DNA of 64,000 nucleotides from Glandiceps talaboti (Eukaryota; Hemichordata; Enteropneusta; Spengelidae): contig NC_135552.1 in NCBI RefSeq assembly GCF_964340395.1, positions 7,440,494 through 7,504,493 on the forward strand, in the 5' to 3' direction. Positions 40,406 through 52,113 of this stretch are shown here, piece by piece; position 1 is the stretch's first letter, and each line of letters starts with the position of its first letter. The translations under genes were made by a program, and so were the position numbers. Below the pieces are notes generated by a model, which was given only the letters and a program-made list of their open reading frames with translations, was not told the DNA's origin and ran no database searches.

Positions 40406-42443
40406 CAAAAATGTATGTCACTTCGCCAGGAAGTTTTTGTCAAGCTATTATATTAACAAAAAAATCAACGTGACCGTACTCTGAAATGAAGTGATATTCA
40501 GGGCCGTGGCCTGACCAAATTGCCAAGGGGGGCAGAATTTTGTCTTGTGCAATCTTGCATTTAAAATGTAGAAAAGTGCGAATTTACATAAATTTGCATG
40601 CAATTTACATAATATATAATTTAGCATACGCAATCATTAAATATCATATGTAAGGTCAGAAAAAATTTAAAAAATGCTGGTCAACGGGTAACCTCACCCA
40701 TCACATTGGGTACGTAGGTCGATTTCATTTGTTCACAATGCTTGACAAGGATAAAACAAACCATGTACAATGTATAATGATAGCAATATATTTCAGGTCG
40801 AGCTTAGATAGAACTTATTCAGTCATCTTGATACTATCTCATGCAATTTTTCTGCATAACTACAGTTAGGAAATGTACACAATTTAGATTAAACAAATGG
40901 TGTAGTTCCTCTCACCCTCTCTTCTCAAAAAAATGTTAAGCCCCGCCAAATGAAACTCAAGCTTTAGCCACCCCTTCTGTCACCTACACTACAGTGGAGA
41001 TATAAAATCATATGGTACAATGGTGCATTGGAAGGAGACAACTCCAAAGGTTAACAAAATTGAAAATAAGACAGTGTAGGAGGCCATTTAGAAGCATAAA
41101 ATATCAAACCATAGACATAATAAAATACCAGAATTGAAACAATTATGCTATGCATTGCATATTATTTGGAAGTGTATTTTGTTGTGGCAAAGCTGAAAGA
41201 TATTATGCGGATGTGCACATGGTAAATGACTTCTCCTGAAGTTTAATTTGGTTCCAAAAAATCCCGAATAAAGAGCAAAACATTTCAAGACTTTCAGACT
41301 TTTGATGGCCCAATGGTCGTAAACTTTTGTTCAATTCTTTTTAGTGCACATTGGATATTTAATAAAAATTATAAGATATTATATTATTTGGAATAGACTC
41401 AAATGTATATTGTTACATGTACTATTCAGAAAATATAAAGAAATATCCTTAATTTTGAAAAAAATGCGAAGCCCGCATGAGGATTTATTGCCCATCACCG
41501 GAAAAAAAATATATGGGTAGGTTGAACAGCTTTTTCATTTTTTCTGGCCAAATGTCGTATCTTTCACAGTAGTTGCCGAAAAGATGTCACATTCAAAGCA
41601 AAAAAAAACGGATGGTGCTTTCTCAAATAAGTAACACAACAAAATAATCATTTTCTTTACCCAACTCCCAAAACTGTTATGGCCTCGTTTATGTCGGAAC
41701 CCAAGGTGAACTCAGTGAATTCTCCTTGTCATTATCATTATAATGGAAATTGAAGTTTGGATTTTGATGTCGAAGGTACAGCTCTGTTTACAAATTCAAA
41801 AAAGGGCCATTCTTTCCATAGCAAATTGTCGCTTCAAAATGAATTGCCGAATAACGCTAGTGTCAGTGCAATGAGATAATTATATCAAACAACATTTTAA
41901 CCAAACACAACGTCGAACACAATTATTGAAAGAATATCTTCAAATAATGGATCTTAAACTGCATACCCAGTTTAATAGTTTTTCAGGGCCACCAAATATT
42001 CCAAAAAGTGATCTGCCGTTTTATCAGTATGAAATGTTTTAATATAAGGAACAAGATGTAAATGAGGTCGAATGCATCTTCGGAGTCACTGCATGCGCAT
42101 GCAGCATAGCAGGCGACCTCACGTTGAACGACTTTTTCCGTCTTTTTTTGAGTTTCACTCGTTGATATTATAATTGCGACTTGCTATCTTCAAATGAAGG
42201 AGACTTTCAAGACTATTGTTACTCGCGGAAAATGCACAGTGCGTGTGCGCACTTCTTTTGTACTTTCCCGCACAGAGAATTTTTAATTTGCTGCAAAAAG
42301 TTACAATTTTTAACTGGACACATTTTTATTCAAAGTTAAGCAGGGTACAATAGCGATATAAGGTACATATTAGCCAGGAGTCAGCAGTGTACACTCACTT
42401 TAGTGAACTATCCATTTAAATCGCGCATGCTAGGAATATTCAC

Positions 42444-42784
42444 GTAAATTCAATTCAATTCAATTCTATTCAATAACTTTATTATCCGTATATGAATGCG
42501 GAAATTTGTCTTTCGGCTCAAAACACAATTTACAAAGAATTTACAAAAGTACAATATATACATATACATACAGTGAGTTTAAAATGACTTTACAGTGAGT
42601 TTAAAATAGACACAGCTGTTGGAACGAATGATTTTTTAAAAAGGTTTTTCCTTGTGAAAAGCTTAGTGAAAGAATTATGTAAGGGATGCATATAATCATT
42701 GACTATTGTCTGGGCTTTCCTGTTAAGGGGGGAGGTGTCAAATTCAAAAAGTCGATAGATTTTTCTTATACTTTGCATACCTAA
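42444..42784 (-). pseudogene. LINE C-terminal region with (GAATT)n 3' tail
   Basis: The minus strand encodes RKAQTIVNDYMHPLHNSF and FKKSFVPTAVSILN, the typical end of Rex1/CR1 ORF2. A 3' UTR follows with AATAAAGTTATTGAATAG and ATTGAATTGAATTG, the short tandem 3' tail common in this superclade. It starts right where repeat R begins. Confidence 0.75.
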
Positions 42785-45700
42785 GCAGTGATATCTGAAT
42801 ATGTAAAAAATGCAAAGAAAATACTATGTCACCACCTTTGTTTTCAAGATAATGACCGTTTCTTGTATCTACACATATTGTTTTGGGTCAAAATAAGTAG
42901 ATATACAACAATTAACTACATCACAATTTTTGACCATTAAAGATTATCCCTGGAGCACTTAATTAACTTACATATTTTAGTGCAATGTGTATTATGTCCA
43001 GACATATGTGTTTGTAATTTCTTTTCATTATTTCATAAAATGCTATGTTATTTTATCCCCAGCTGCTTTACGATTTTTAAAGAAAAATGTAAGAAAACTG
43101 CAAAAAAGGATAAAAGTCTGTGATAGATTATTTTTATATGCTGTATGTGTACAATGTATTATTCCAGCTATTTATCAATGACAAAATAATAGTGGGTCAC
43201 CACATCCGTTTAAATTCTAGAATTGAAATTGTAACCCCACACCCCATCTAAATTTAGACATTTTTGACAGAATTTTTTAATGAAATATTGTTGAATTTTG
43301 ACAAAAATTAAAATGAGCTTGTTTAACTTTGCACATGTGTATAATGTACCAATGCCTCTTCATAATTATACAACAAAAATCATTGTGTGTATGCTAACTT
43401 TAAAATGCCAGTAAAAGATGTTAACCCCCACCCCATCAAAATTTCAACATTTTGAACAAAAATCACTTGACATTGTATAATATTGGAACACACAAGCACC
43501 AAGGTATATTTCTGTCAGTTCATATGTATGATAAATCAACTGAACTATTCATGTGTAGAGTTTAGGTATTTCTCCCAAAGCCAAAGTGGCCATAATATTC
43601 ATAATTATGACCCCTCCCCCTTCCAAATTTCAACATTTTTGGACACAATTCACATGAAATTTCATAATACTGGAACACATGGGTGCCAAGGGAAAGTTCT
43701 GTCAGTACATAATTATGTATGATAAATCAACACATTAGGGGTGTCAATAGTTCAATGTAGGATAAAAAGCTAAAAACATTTAGTCCCCCCCCCCCCCCAA
43801 CTTAATTGGCCAAAATTAAAAATGTCCATCCAATTTCAAATCAGTATGTAGTAATACACGTACTATGAATACAAAGCCTGTATGTAGTGAGGAAAAATAG
43901 ATCTTTTGTTGACACTCCATTTTAGTGCTGTGCTATAGTGAAAATTCTTCCATTTCTCAATTTAGGGGATATTTTTAAAAAAGAAATAATTGCATGTTTA
44001 GGGGTACAAACAGACCCATTAAAAAGTAAAATCGTTTCTGTAGGATGAGAACTAGACAACTAAAAAAAAACACCCCAAAAGTAAAAGAATTTAATTTTTC
44101 ATCCTACATTGATTTGAAATATATATTGATCTTGCACCATATATCTCATTCTCACATTGTTGAAACAGTTAAATGTTGATTTCATGTAAGGAAATTGCTA
44201 GTGTTGTATTGTTGAGTGTGGTCACTATGAAATAGGAAATAACCACATCAGTACCTGTTGATCCACTGAACCCGGCATGCAGTATACGTACCTAGTCACA
44301 TGATAAAGTGGCATTGCACACACTGTGAGGCCCAAAAGCTACACTACTAGATGTATTTATTGATTTTGGGTTGAACCCCTCATTGAAATCTTATTAATTT
44401 TAACATGGGGAGACAATGTAGAAATGTACAACTTGTATGATTTGTTGCAATTTGAACTGTAGGCTTTATGTATATGTAAACACTCAATAGAGTTAGTGTG
44501 ACTAGTGACATACTATAGTTGGCGAGACAGCTGAAAAATAATCTATATTTGGTCGAATACATCTACTGAAAAACAAACTATAAATTCAGTAATTTTAAAT
44601 TGGCAGGACGTTACTATACTGATACAGGGATGTGTAATGGCCGGGGGTTCCATTGCTGTCAACGACCGGTCGCACGGTCATGGCCCAGTGAAGAAGAAGT
44701 ATTTTTGTTTTCACTGTCGATTGTCAACAATTGGTCATACGAGAAATAGCTTTTTCACTTTTTTTTCTCCACGATCGGTCGTACGGTTTCTAATAATTAT
44801 CATTGTTGTTTTTCTTGTAATGACAAATATGGTTTTTAGCATCGATGAGACATCAATGGTTTGAGAAAACGCACACAAACAATCAAATGATTGATCTAGT
44901 GCTTTGACCCCATCAATTGCCGTCTAGTTCTGGTGACGCTGCTGACCTATCGAGCGATATGCTTCCAAAACGACATAGAATCAATCTGTATAGCAAATCT
45001 GGTTACCATAGTAACAAAGCAAAAAACCCAAACGAAGTACTTCATTTTAATGGCGATATGGAATTATGGTCAGTATGTAAATTTCATGTGAATACCATAC
45101 AAGTCATTGTTTTGGAATAATGCAATTAAAGTTTCCAAGTGTCATGTCAGTTTCATTTCGAGCAGTCGAAATCAAAGCAACTAAGTAGAAAATTAAAAGA
45201 AAATGTTTTTGCTTGTTTGAGTGGGGGAGGGCTACTCAAACTGGATGACTTGTGTAGAAGAAGACATTTATGACCTGGGGGTATCTCAGGTAGAAAGTCT
45301 TGGATGTATTCAGACGTTACGGTTAATCATGCAATAGTTAGCAGACTGTGTAAGCAGCCTTATGGCCTCGATGTAGTTTAGAAGTTCCGACTCAAGTATT
45401 GTTTTTTTCACTGTCTATTCTCCACAACCAGTCGCACGGTCATGGCCCAGTGAAGATGAAGTATTTTTTCATTGTCTATTGTCCGCAACTGGTCACACGG
45501 TTGAAACCCCATTTTTAAATACGAGAAGTAGCTTTTTCACTTTTTTTCTCCACGATCGGTCGTACGGTTTCTAATAATTATCATTGTTGTTTTTCTTGTA
45601 ATGACAAACATGGTTTTAGCACCGATGGGACATCAATGGTTTGAGAAAACGCGCACAAACAATCAAATGATTGACCTAGGGCTACTTTGACCCCATCAAT

Positions 45701-46558
45701 CGCCTTCTAGCTCTGGTGACACTGCTGACCTATCGAGCGATATACTTCCAAAACGACATAGAATCAATCTGTATAGCAAATCTGGTTACCATAGTAACAA
45801 AGCAAAACCCAAACAAAGTACTCCATTTAATGGCGATATGGAATTATGGCCAGTATGTAAATTTCATGTGAATACCATACAAGTCATTGTTTTGGAATAA
45901 TGCAATTTAAGTTTCCAAGTGTCATGTCATGTCAATTTCATTTCGAGCAGTCGAAATCAAAGCAACTAATAAGGAGAAGATTAAAAGAAAATGTTTTTGC
46001 TTGTTTGTACGGGTGGGGGGGGGGTACTCAACTTGGATGACTTGTGTAGAAGCAAACATTTATGACCTGGGGGTATCTCACGTAAAATATCTTGGATGTA
46101 TTCAGACGTTACGGTTAATCGTGCAATAGTTCGCGAACTCGTGTAATTCTAGCGTCAGACACCGGGCGTGGTGTTATCTTTTTAATATGGCCGACTCCAA
46201 CTTTTCTGTTTCGCACGTCAATGTTTTGCTTGACCGGCAATATAGGGAGCGTGGTTGTTCATACATTTCATCAAGTATAATTTTATAAGACAGTTCCTCT
46301 TTAAGTCATGGTAGTAAAGCTGATTTTCTTCATAAGGACTTCTGAAACTCATACGAAATTACCTTCCGTTCACCCTAAATCTTCAATTCAAGAGTACGTA
46401 CAGCGATCGGAAAACATAATTATAACACTTCACTTCACTTCCAGACACGGGTTTGTTTCGCGTTCGAATGTTGACAACAGCGCCCGTTTCAGTCTGCGCC
46501 GAAAGTTGCGTCGTTGACGTAATTCGAATTTGACACCTCCTACCTTAACTGCCGTATG
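42785..46558 (-). repeat. Inverted copy of intergenic repeat family R inside the LINE
   Basis: From about 43025 to 46558 this is the reverse complement of 52745-54735 and, with deletions, of 9740-11220 and 26700-28190. The junction with LINE sequence is near TTAAGGTAGGAGGTGTC (minus strand, 46558). About 935 bp at 43375-44310 is missing in block B copies 1 and 2. Bases 42785-43024 have no match elsewhere in the window. No gene is seen. Confidence 0.7.
44671..46140 (+). repeat. Tandem duplication, ~762-bp unit, within repeat R
   Basis: CGCACGGTCATGGCCCAGTG occurs at 44671 and again at 45433, and the two units stay alike through the AATCAATCTGTATAGCAAAT region. The duplication is absent from the block B copies. 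Confidence 0.8.
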
Positions 46559-48805
46559 ATAATGACATGCCAGTGTTGTTTGACGACAGCCAATGATCTT
46601 CTCTGCTGTGTTTACAATACGACAAAGTTTACTCTTGTTTTTAACCGTGAGATTACCATACCAAAGGACTATATTGAAAGTCAAAACACTTTCAATAAAT
46701 AGATATATACACCAATTGCAGTACGTTCTGACTGACATCGAATGACTTTAATTTCCTAAGGAGATATAATCTCTGTGCGGCCTTTTTCGCAATATAGTCT
46801 GTGTTTTCGGCGAAGGAGAGCTTGCCATCGAGAATTGACCCAAGGTCACATTGAAACTAGTAACAACTTTAACAGCGTCTCCATTCATTGATACAGGTGT
46901 GAATTGGTCAGTTACTTTATGTGCTACAACTAATTCTTTTGTTTTTGAAACATTCATTTCTAAAAAGCTGTCTTTACACCTATTCTTTAAAATTCCAATG
47001 TCACAAAAATATTCAGCTAAAGAGTCTTCATCAAGTAACAGACCAACAAGTGCCATGTCATCGGCAAATTTAAACAGACAACTTATTGCAGAATTACATC
47101 TCATGTGATCAGTATAAATTGAAAATAATGTTGGTGACAACACGCAACCTTGGGGAGCACCAGCATTCAGTACAATTTCATCAGACATATAACAATTGAA
47201 ACAAACCCTCTGAGGTCTGTACATGTTTTTAAGAAAGTCATGGATCCAGAGAACTAAGTTAGAATTAACATTTAACTCAATCAACTGTTTTAATAGAATG
47301 TATGGCTGTATGGTATTGAATGCGCTGGAGAAGTCTATGAACAGAATCCGTACGTACGCATTCTTACGTTCTAGATGTTGTACAATTAAATTAAAAAGTG
47401 TGATAGATGCATCATCTACACCCCTGTGTGCTTTATATGCAAACTGGAAGGGATCTATTTTGTCAACTACATCACTGAGCAGAAACTTCCTAACTATACC
47501 TTCCATGCACTTGCACAAAATTGATGTCAATGCAATTGGCCGGTAGTCGTTTAACTGTTTAGGGTTGGGCTTCTTTGGAACTGGAATGATTGTGGATGTC
47601 TTCCATGAGCGCGGAACAACATGCAAATTTAGGAGTATTTGAAAAATGTAGGTGAATACAGGACTGAGTTGTCTAGCACAGGTTTCAGAACCCTATATAG
47701 TTGTGATTCTATCAGGGCCAGCCGCTTTGTTCCCAGTTAACTTTAAAAAACTCGATTCAACATCACCTTCAGAAATATGAATGGGATCAGGTTGGATATT
47801 CTGACATAATTCTAAACATTTCTTGCTAAAGTCCATTGTATCAAAACGATCGTAAAAGTTATTCAGTTCGTTTGAACGGACAGATAGATCTGTGTTGAAT
47901 GGAGTTTGCTGTTTACTTTGTTGTTTCCCCATCATAGTTTTCAGTCCATCCCAGGCAGCTTTAGCATTACCAGTTTTCAACTTGTCTTCGACCTTTGATT
48001 TGTATTTGTGTCTTGCAATTCTGGCTTGTCTTCTAAACTCTTTCTCTTTTTCCCTATACTCTTCCTTATTGTTATGCAAAAATGCTACTCGTTTTTCGTT
48101 CAAAATCATTTTCAACTCCTTTGTAATCCAGGGTTTATTATTCGGGAATGTACGCACTGATTTATTCTTAACAACAATGCCTTCACAGAACTCAATGTAG
48201 CAGGATATGGTATCAACTAGTTCTTGTGGATTGGAACACTTTTCCTTAAACACATCCCAGTCAGTTATTTCGAAACAGTTTTTTAGTTCTTCGGTACATT
48301 CCGGCGACCAAATCTGAATAGTTTTAATTTGTTGTTTTTCCGTTTTTAACTTTTGCCTGTATTTCGGAAGGTGCACTACATTGTGATCTGAGCGCCCAAG
48401 AGGTGGTCTCCCAATCGATCTATACGCGTTTGGGATGTTTCCGTAACATAAGTCAATAGTTCTATCAAGACGTGTAGGTACGGTGACGTATTGTTGAAGG
48501 TTAGGTAGATGAGGAGTAAGGTCACACTGGTTGAAGTCAATAGCGATAAAGACAGGGTTATCAGGGGATTCTTTGACTATTTCATTGTACGCATCAGATA
48601 TTTTTTCAGCGGCTGTCTTGAAGTTAGGACCTGGTACATAAGCCATCATGATTGTTACTTTTGTGAACTCCCGTGGCAAGTAAAATGGTCGAAACGATAC
48701 AGTTAATAGTTCGTAGTCATGGGTGCAGACTTGCTGATGAATTAGTGGGTTTTCACCTAAGCGTAGACGAACGATATATGCAGACGGCAAACTATTGATA
48801 TGCAA
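46559..48805 (-). pseudogene. LINE endonuclease C-half and reverse transcriptase, broken
   Basis: The element proper begins at 48742, because bases 48745-48805 belong to the foldback insertion. The endonuclease C-half follows with FRPFYLPREF, IAIDFNQCDL, LDRTIDLCYGNIP and RPPLGRSDHNVVHL. The linker carries NNKPWITKEL, then NKAAGPDRI. The RT has NDYRPIALTSILCK, ILFIDFSSAFNTIQP, GAPQGCVLSPTLFSIY and catalytic FADD, followed by SVLTFNIVLWYGN. There is an in-frame stop at 47693-47695, another at 46748, and frame changes near 46850 and 46690. The copy is dead. DYRPIALTS together with FNTIQP points to the Rex1-like branch. Confidence 0.85.
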
Positions 48806-49120
48806 ATACGAACGTAAGCATGAATAGATGCCACGTATAAATCGACTAAAACCTCATTAATCTATTGACAATATTTAACGTCTTCAGCTCGAGTGGGCGA
48901 AAGAGAATGTTTCCTTTGTCAAGTAACTTGCATTTCATTATCACAAGCTTACAGATTTGTCAATACATTTCTTGTACACCTGTTTGATGAATTAAAAGAA
49001 CATGGCGATTGGTTGATGGGCTTGGAAGCAAGCTTGAGACGAGAACGTATTGATTTTGCATGATTTGAACCATCTGTTCACTTTCCTTCTGATCCTTTTT
49101 AAATATAGAATTCATGTAAT

Positions 49121-49420
49121 ATGTTAGCATTAGTTATCAAAGTAATTCGAACACGTGCTCCAGGGAATTGTCGTGAAAAAATGGCCGGGTGCGGACGTGT
49201 TATCCGGGTTCCTGTGACACGTACCGAACGTCCGATTTTGGAAGCTATGGGTCAGTATGCTAACAATTATCAACTGATAGCAGATCATGTCCGTGCAGAT
49301 TTACGCATTCTTTCTCGAGATGTGCAGGGCATTTACATTATTCGTTCTGCTACTGTAGTAAGACGTAGAATAAGGGATGTTGTCCAACGTCATCAGAAAA
49401 GTAATTGTTCGCACAAATAG
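49121..49420 (+). CDS. Possible small ORF inside the foldback element (99 aa), unrecognised
   Basis: This open frame has a non-repetitive, arginine-rich composition (TRTERPILEAMGQYANNYQL, VVRRRIRDVVQRHQ) and starts with ATG. The C-terminal part could form helices. I do not recognise it, and it may be chance or a decayed transposon protein. Confidence 0.2.
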   Translation: MLALVIKVIRTRAPGNCREKMAGCGRVIRVPVTRTERPILEAMGQYANNYQLIADHVRADLRILSRDVQGIYIIRSATVVRRRIRDVVQRHQKSNCSHK

Positions 49421-49769
49421 GAAACGACCAGAATTTATGACAGGGTGGACTCGGAATATTGTGATCATGTTGAACACGTTATGATTATTGATACCTTGAT
49501 AGCCAGTTATAAAGGATGTAAAGTGGGTTTCATAATGGTGCTGGTCGACAATAACACAACAACAACCCGATCGTCGAATACATAAGTCATGACTACATCA
49601 ACGTTTGTTAAAGTTTCACAGCTTTTTGCAACACGTTTGGACTGGAGATCGGTTATTTGTTCCCGGCTCCTTCGCCTCATTGGCTTCATGCATTCACAAA
49701 ACAAGTTACTTGACTGTGCAGACAGGGAAAACAAATAGAAACAAAAATATGATATCCTTATGCAAATAA

Positions 49770-50410
49770 AATGCGACGTATAAATCGACGAAACTCATTA
49801 TCTTTGACAATATTTAACGTCGACGAAAGTGGACGTATGCAAATTTTAGAACGAAAACAGACGAAAACACATTTTAGAACGAAAGCCGACGAAAATATAT
49901 TGTTATGCAAATACAGTGACTTATAAATCGACTTGGCCGACGAAAAGCTCATTAATCTATTGATAATATTTAACGTCGACGAAAGTGGACGTATGCAAAT
50001 TTTAGAACGAAAACATTTAGAACGAAAGCCGACGAAAGTCTATTGTTATACAAATATAGAGCGACATATAAATCGACATGGCCGACGAAAAGCTCATTAA
50101 TCTATTGACAATATTTAACGTCGACGAAAGTGGACGTATGCAAATTTTACAACGAAAGCACATTTTAGAACGAAAGCCAACGAAAATATATTGTTATGCA
50201 AAGACAGAGTGACGTATAAATCGACATGGCCGACGAAAAGCTCATTAATCTGTTGATAATATTTAACGTCGACGAAAGTGGACGTATGCAAATTTTAGAA
50301 CGAATACATTTAGAACGAAAGCCGACGAAAATCCATTGTTATGCTAATACGTGCAACGGATAAATCGAAATGACCAACGAAAAGGTCAATAATCAATTGA
50401 CATATTTGTC
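49770..50410 (+). repeat. Minisatellite, ~150-bp unit, about four copies
   Basis: AACGTCGACGAAAGTGGACG recurs at about 49816, 49972, 50117 and 50265 (spacing 145-156). Each unit also carries ATAAATCGAC, GCTCATTAATCT and several ACGAAA steps. The unit resembles the subterminal region of the surrounding foldback element (48830-48880 and 51160-51190), from which it probably grew. Confidence 0.9.
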
Positions 50411-50515
50411 TCCAACGAAAGTTGATGTATGGAAATTAACATGACAAAGAGTAAGTACAAGTAATGGTACGATATGGTTGCATAATTGTGCTGCTCGACT
50501 ACGTTCTGGGGAGAA

Positions 50516-50587
50516 TCACCAGAGCTTGTTGGATTCCAAGTACATTGTATATTATACATGTACTTGGAATTCAACAAGCTCTGGTGA
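50516..50587. repeat. 72-nt near-perfect hairpin (29-bp arms, one G-U pair)
   Basis: The left arm 50516-50544 (TCACCAGAGCTTGTTG...) pairs with the right arm 50559-50587. The single mismatch is a possible G-U pair. The 14-nt loop is itself partly self-complementary (TGTA...TACA). The size is in the pre-miRNA range, but it lies inside a transposable element. Confidence 0.85.
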
Positions 50588-51309
50588 GCTATAACTATAA
50601 CTATGTTTTACTACTTTTACTCTTGAGTTTCACCTCTGACAAATAAAGGTTGCCACAAAAAATGTCTTGTCAAATTCATGGAATTAAAGCAGAACATAAG
50701 TAGCACCATTACCGTTCTTCACTTCCACTTTGAAAGCAACCAGGCTAGACAACCTACGAACGCATGTCGAATGAGGATTAACGGTTTATTTCCGTGAATA
50801 TTTCGACCTTTTAATTTTCATGGTTCGTACTTTCTAATTATTAAGTCAGTAAAATATTAGATCTTAGAGAGAAGTCTCTAAATGCCCTTGCCAATCAAGA
50901 CAGTTCTACTCTTTATCTAGATACAGTGCAAAGTTTGTCTTCCGTTAAGGATGATTTAACCTGATACTTCAATATTCCAATGGACATCTCATTTTAATTT
51001 GCATGCCAGAATCTTCCAACGTTAGCCAATGACGCTACAATGTTCTCAAGTTGAGAGAACTCCTGTTTCTAAAACCGCTGGCTACTGCTGCAGTGTCTGA
51101 GCAATACTACAATTTTTGATTGGTGGAATCTAACGATTTGCATATAGAATTACAGAAGGTTTCAATGACGTTAAATATTGTCAAAAGACTAATGAGTCTT
51201 GTTGTTTAGGTCGTGTTCATTCAGGTTAACGTCCGTATTTGCATATGAATATCTCATTAACGAGGGGATCGTAGTTGACCGTCGGTATAAGTGCTTAGGT
51301 GAAAACCCG

Positions 51310-51822
51310 CTATTGAGTCGCCCACCTGTTGCTGACAAAAACACACAATCCACCTCCGCAGTGTTTTTCAGCTTTTTTACAGTCCCTGTCAGCTCGTATC
51401 AGTGTATAACCAGGCAAGGCTATGTTGTCGATATCTTCTGTAAGCCAGGTTTCGGAGAAACACAAGAGGTTACTGCGTTGGAAATCTCCGTCATATCTAA
51501 CAAGGGCAGTTAGTTCGTCCACCTTGTTTTGGAGTGATCTCACATTGGACAAGGTGATGGTAGGGAGTGGATCTTTAGAACCACGTCTTTTAAGCCTTGC
51601 TTTCAGACCCCCTCTTGAACCTCGTTTCTTTTTGCTTTTCTTATGGCATGAAACACTGTTGAAATCATATCGTGAAGTGTTGAAATCAATGTTGAGATCG
51701 GAGTTCAACCTAGTATGTTGGAATGTTAGTAGGAATTCACGGCTGTATCTAAGAACAATGGCATCGCTGGAGAGTCCGTGTTCGCTGGTAGAAAAAAACG
51801 CTTGAAACACGGTCAAAAACAA
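51310..51822 (-). pseudogene. LINE endonuclease, N-terminal part
   Basis: The 170 aa include a basic segment (KKSKKKRGSRGG), LPTITLSNVRSLQNKVDEL, LLCFSETWL and GGGLCVFVSNRW. These are the start of an APE-type endonuclease as in Rex1/CR1 LINEs. The frame stops exactly at the border of the foldback insertion. Confidence 0.85.
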
Positions 51823-52113
51823 GGCAAATCACAATAACGGATAAAAAGCATTTTCCATCCATACTCACTGAGGTCTAGATAAAATAACACCGATGAATAT
51901 GGTCATTAAACTGCAGCAAAAACGACAGAACAGAGACACGTTGTCGAGCCTAGGGTCAGCCACAGAACAGCGCCCCCACTCTATAAATAACTATTTTAAT
52001 AGCATCGCTATGTATTCAAAAAGTAGCTTTTTTCTTTCTTTTTTCCAAAATCTCAGTGGGGGGGGGGAAGCTGCCCCTCTTGCCCCCCCCCCCCCCCATA
52101 GGCTACGGTACTG

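Larger units (their letters stand above)
48745..51310. mobile_element. 2.57-kb foldback DNA element with TIRs, inserted in the LINE
   Basis: The termini are GTGGGTTTTCACCTAAGC (48745-48762) and its inverted match (51293-51310, one mismatch), flanked on both sides by TA. Weaker inverted similarity extends about 140 bp inward, including ATATGCAAATACG and GACAATATTTAACGTC. The interior holds a ~150-bp minisatellite, a near-perfect 72-nt hairpin and two short open frames of unknown nature. The TA duplication would fit Tc1/mariner-like mobilisation, but no transposase is visible. Confidence 0.7.
42444..51822 (-). mobile_element. Rex1/CR1-type LINE, minus strand, in four pieces
   Basis: Reading the minus strand from 51822 to 42444 gives the domains of one element in order: endonuclease N-half (51822-51313), endonuclease C-half, linker and RT (48742-46559), and the C-terminal region plus 3' tail (42784-42444). 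The pieces add up to about 3.0 kb, near the usual ORF2 length for this group. The breaks are a foldback element (48745-51310) and a segment of repeat R (about 42785-46558). Joining all four pieces into a single insertion is my inference; the last piece could be a second copy. Confidence 0.65.
40499..52113. mobile_element. 11.6-kb composite insertion with matching short termini
   Basis: Block B is interrupted after TGATATT (40492-40498) and resumes at 52114 with ATATT. The segment begins CAGGGCCGTGGCC and ends with the counterpart GGCTACGGTACTG, 13-nt imperfect inverted termini beside G- or C-rich runs. The target duplication is ATATT (or TGATATT, depending on where the end is placed). This pattern resembles non-autonomous hAT-like elements. 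No transposase was seen. The outer parts (40499-42443 and 51823-52113) hold no recognised gene. Confidence 0.5.

Noticed and set aside
49770-50410. Repeat-spacer pattern resembling a CRISPR array
   Set aside because: The units are continuous ~150-bp tandem repeats without unique spacers, in eukaryotic DNA.
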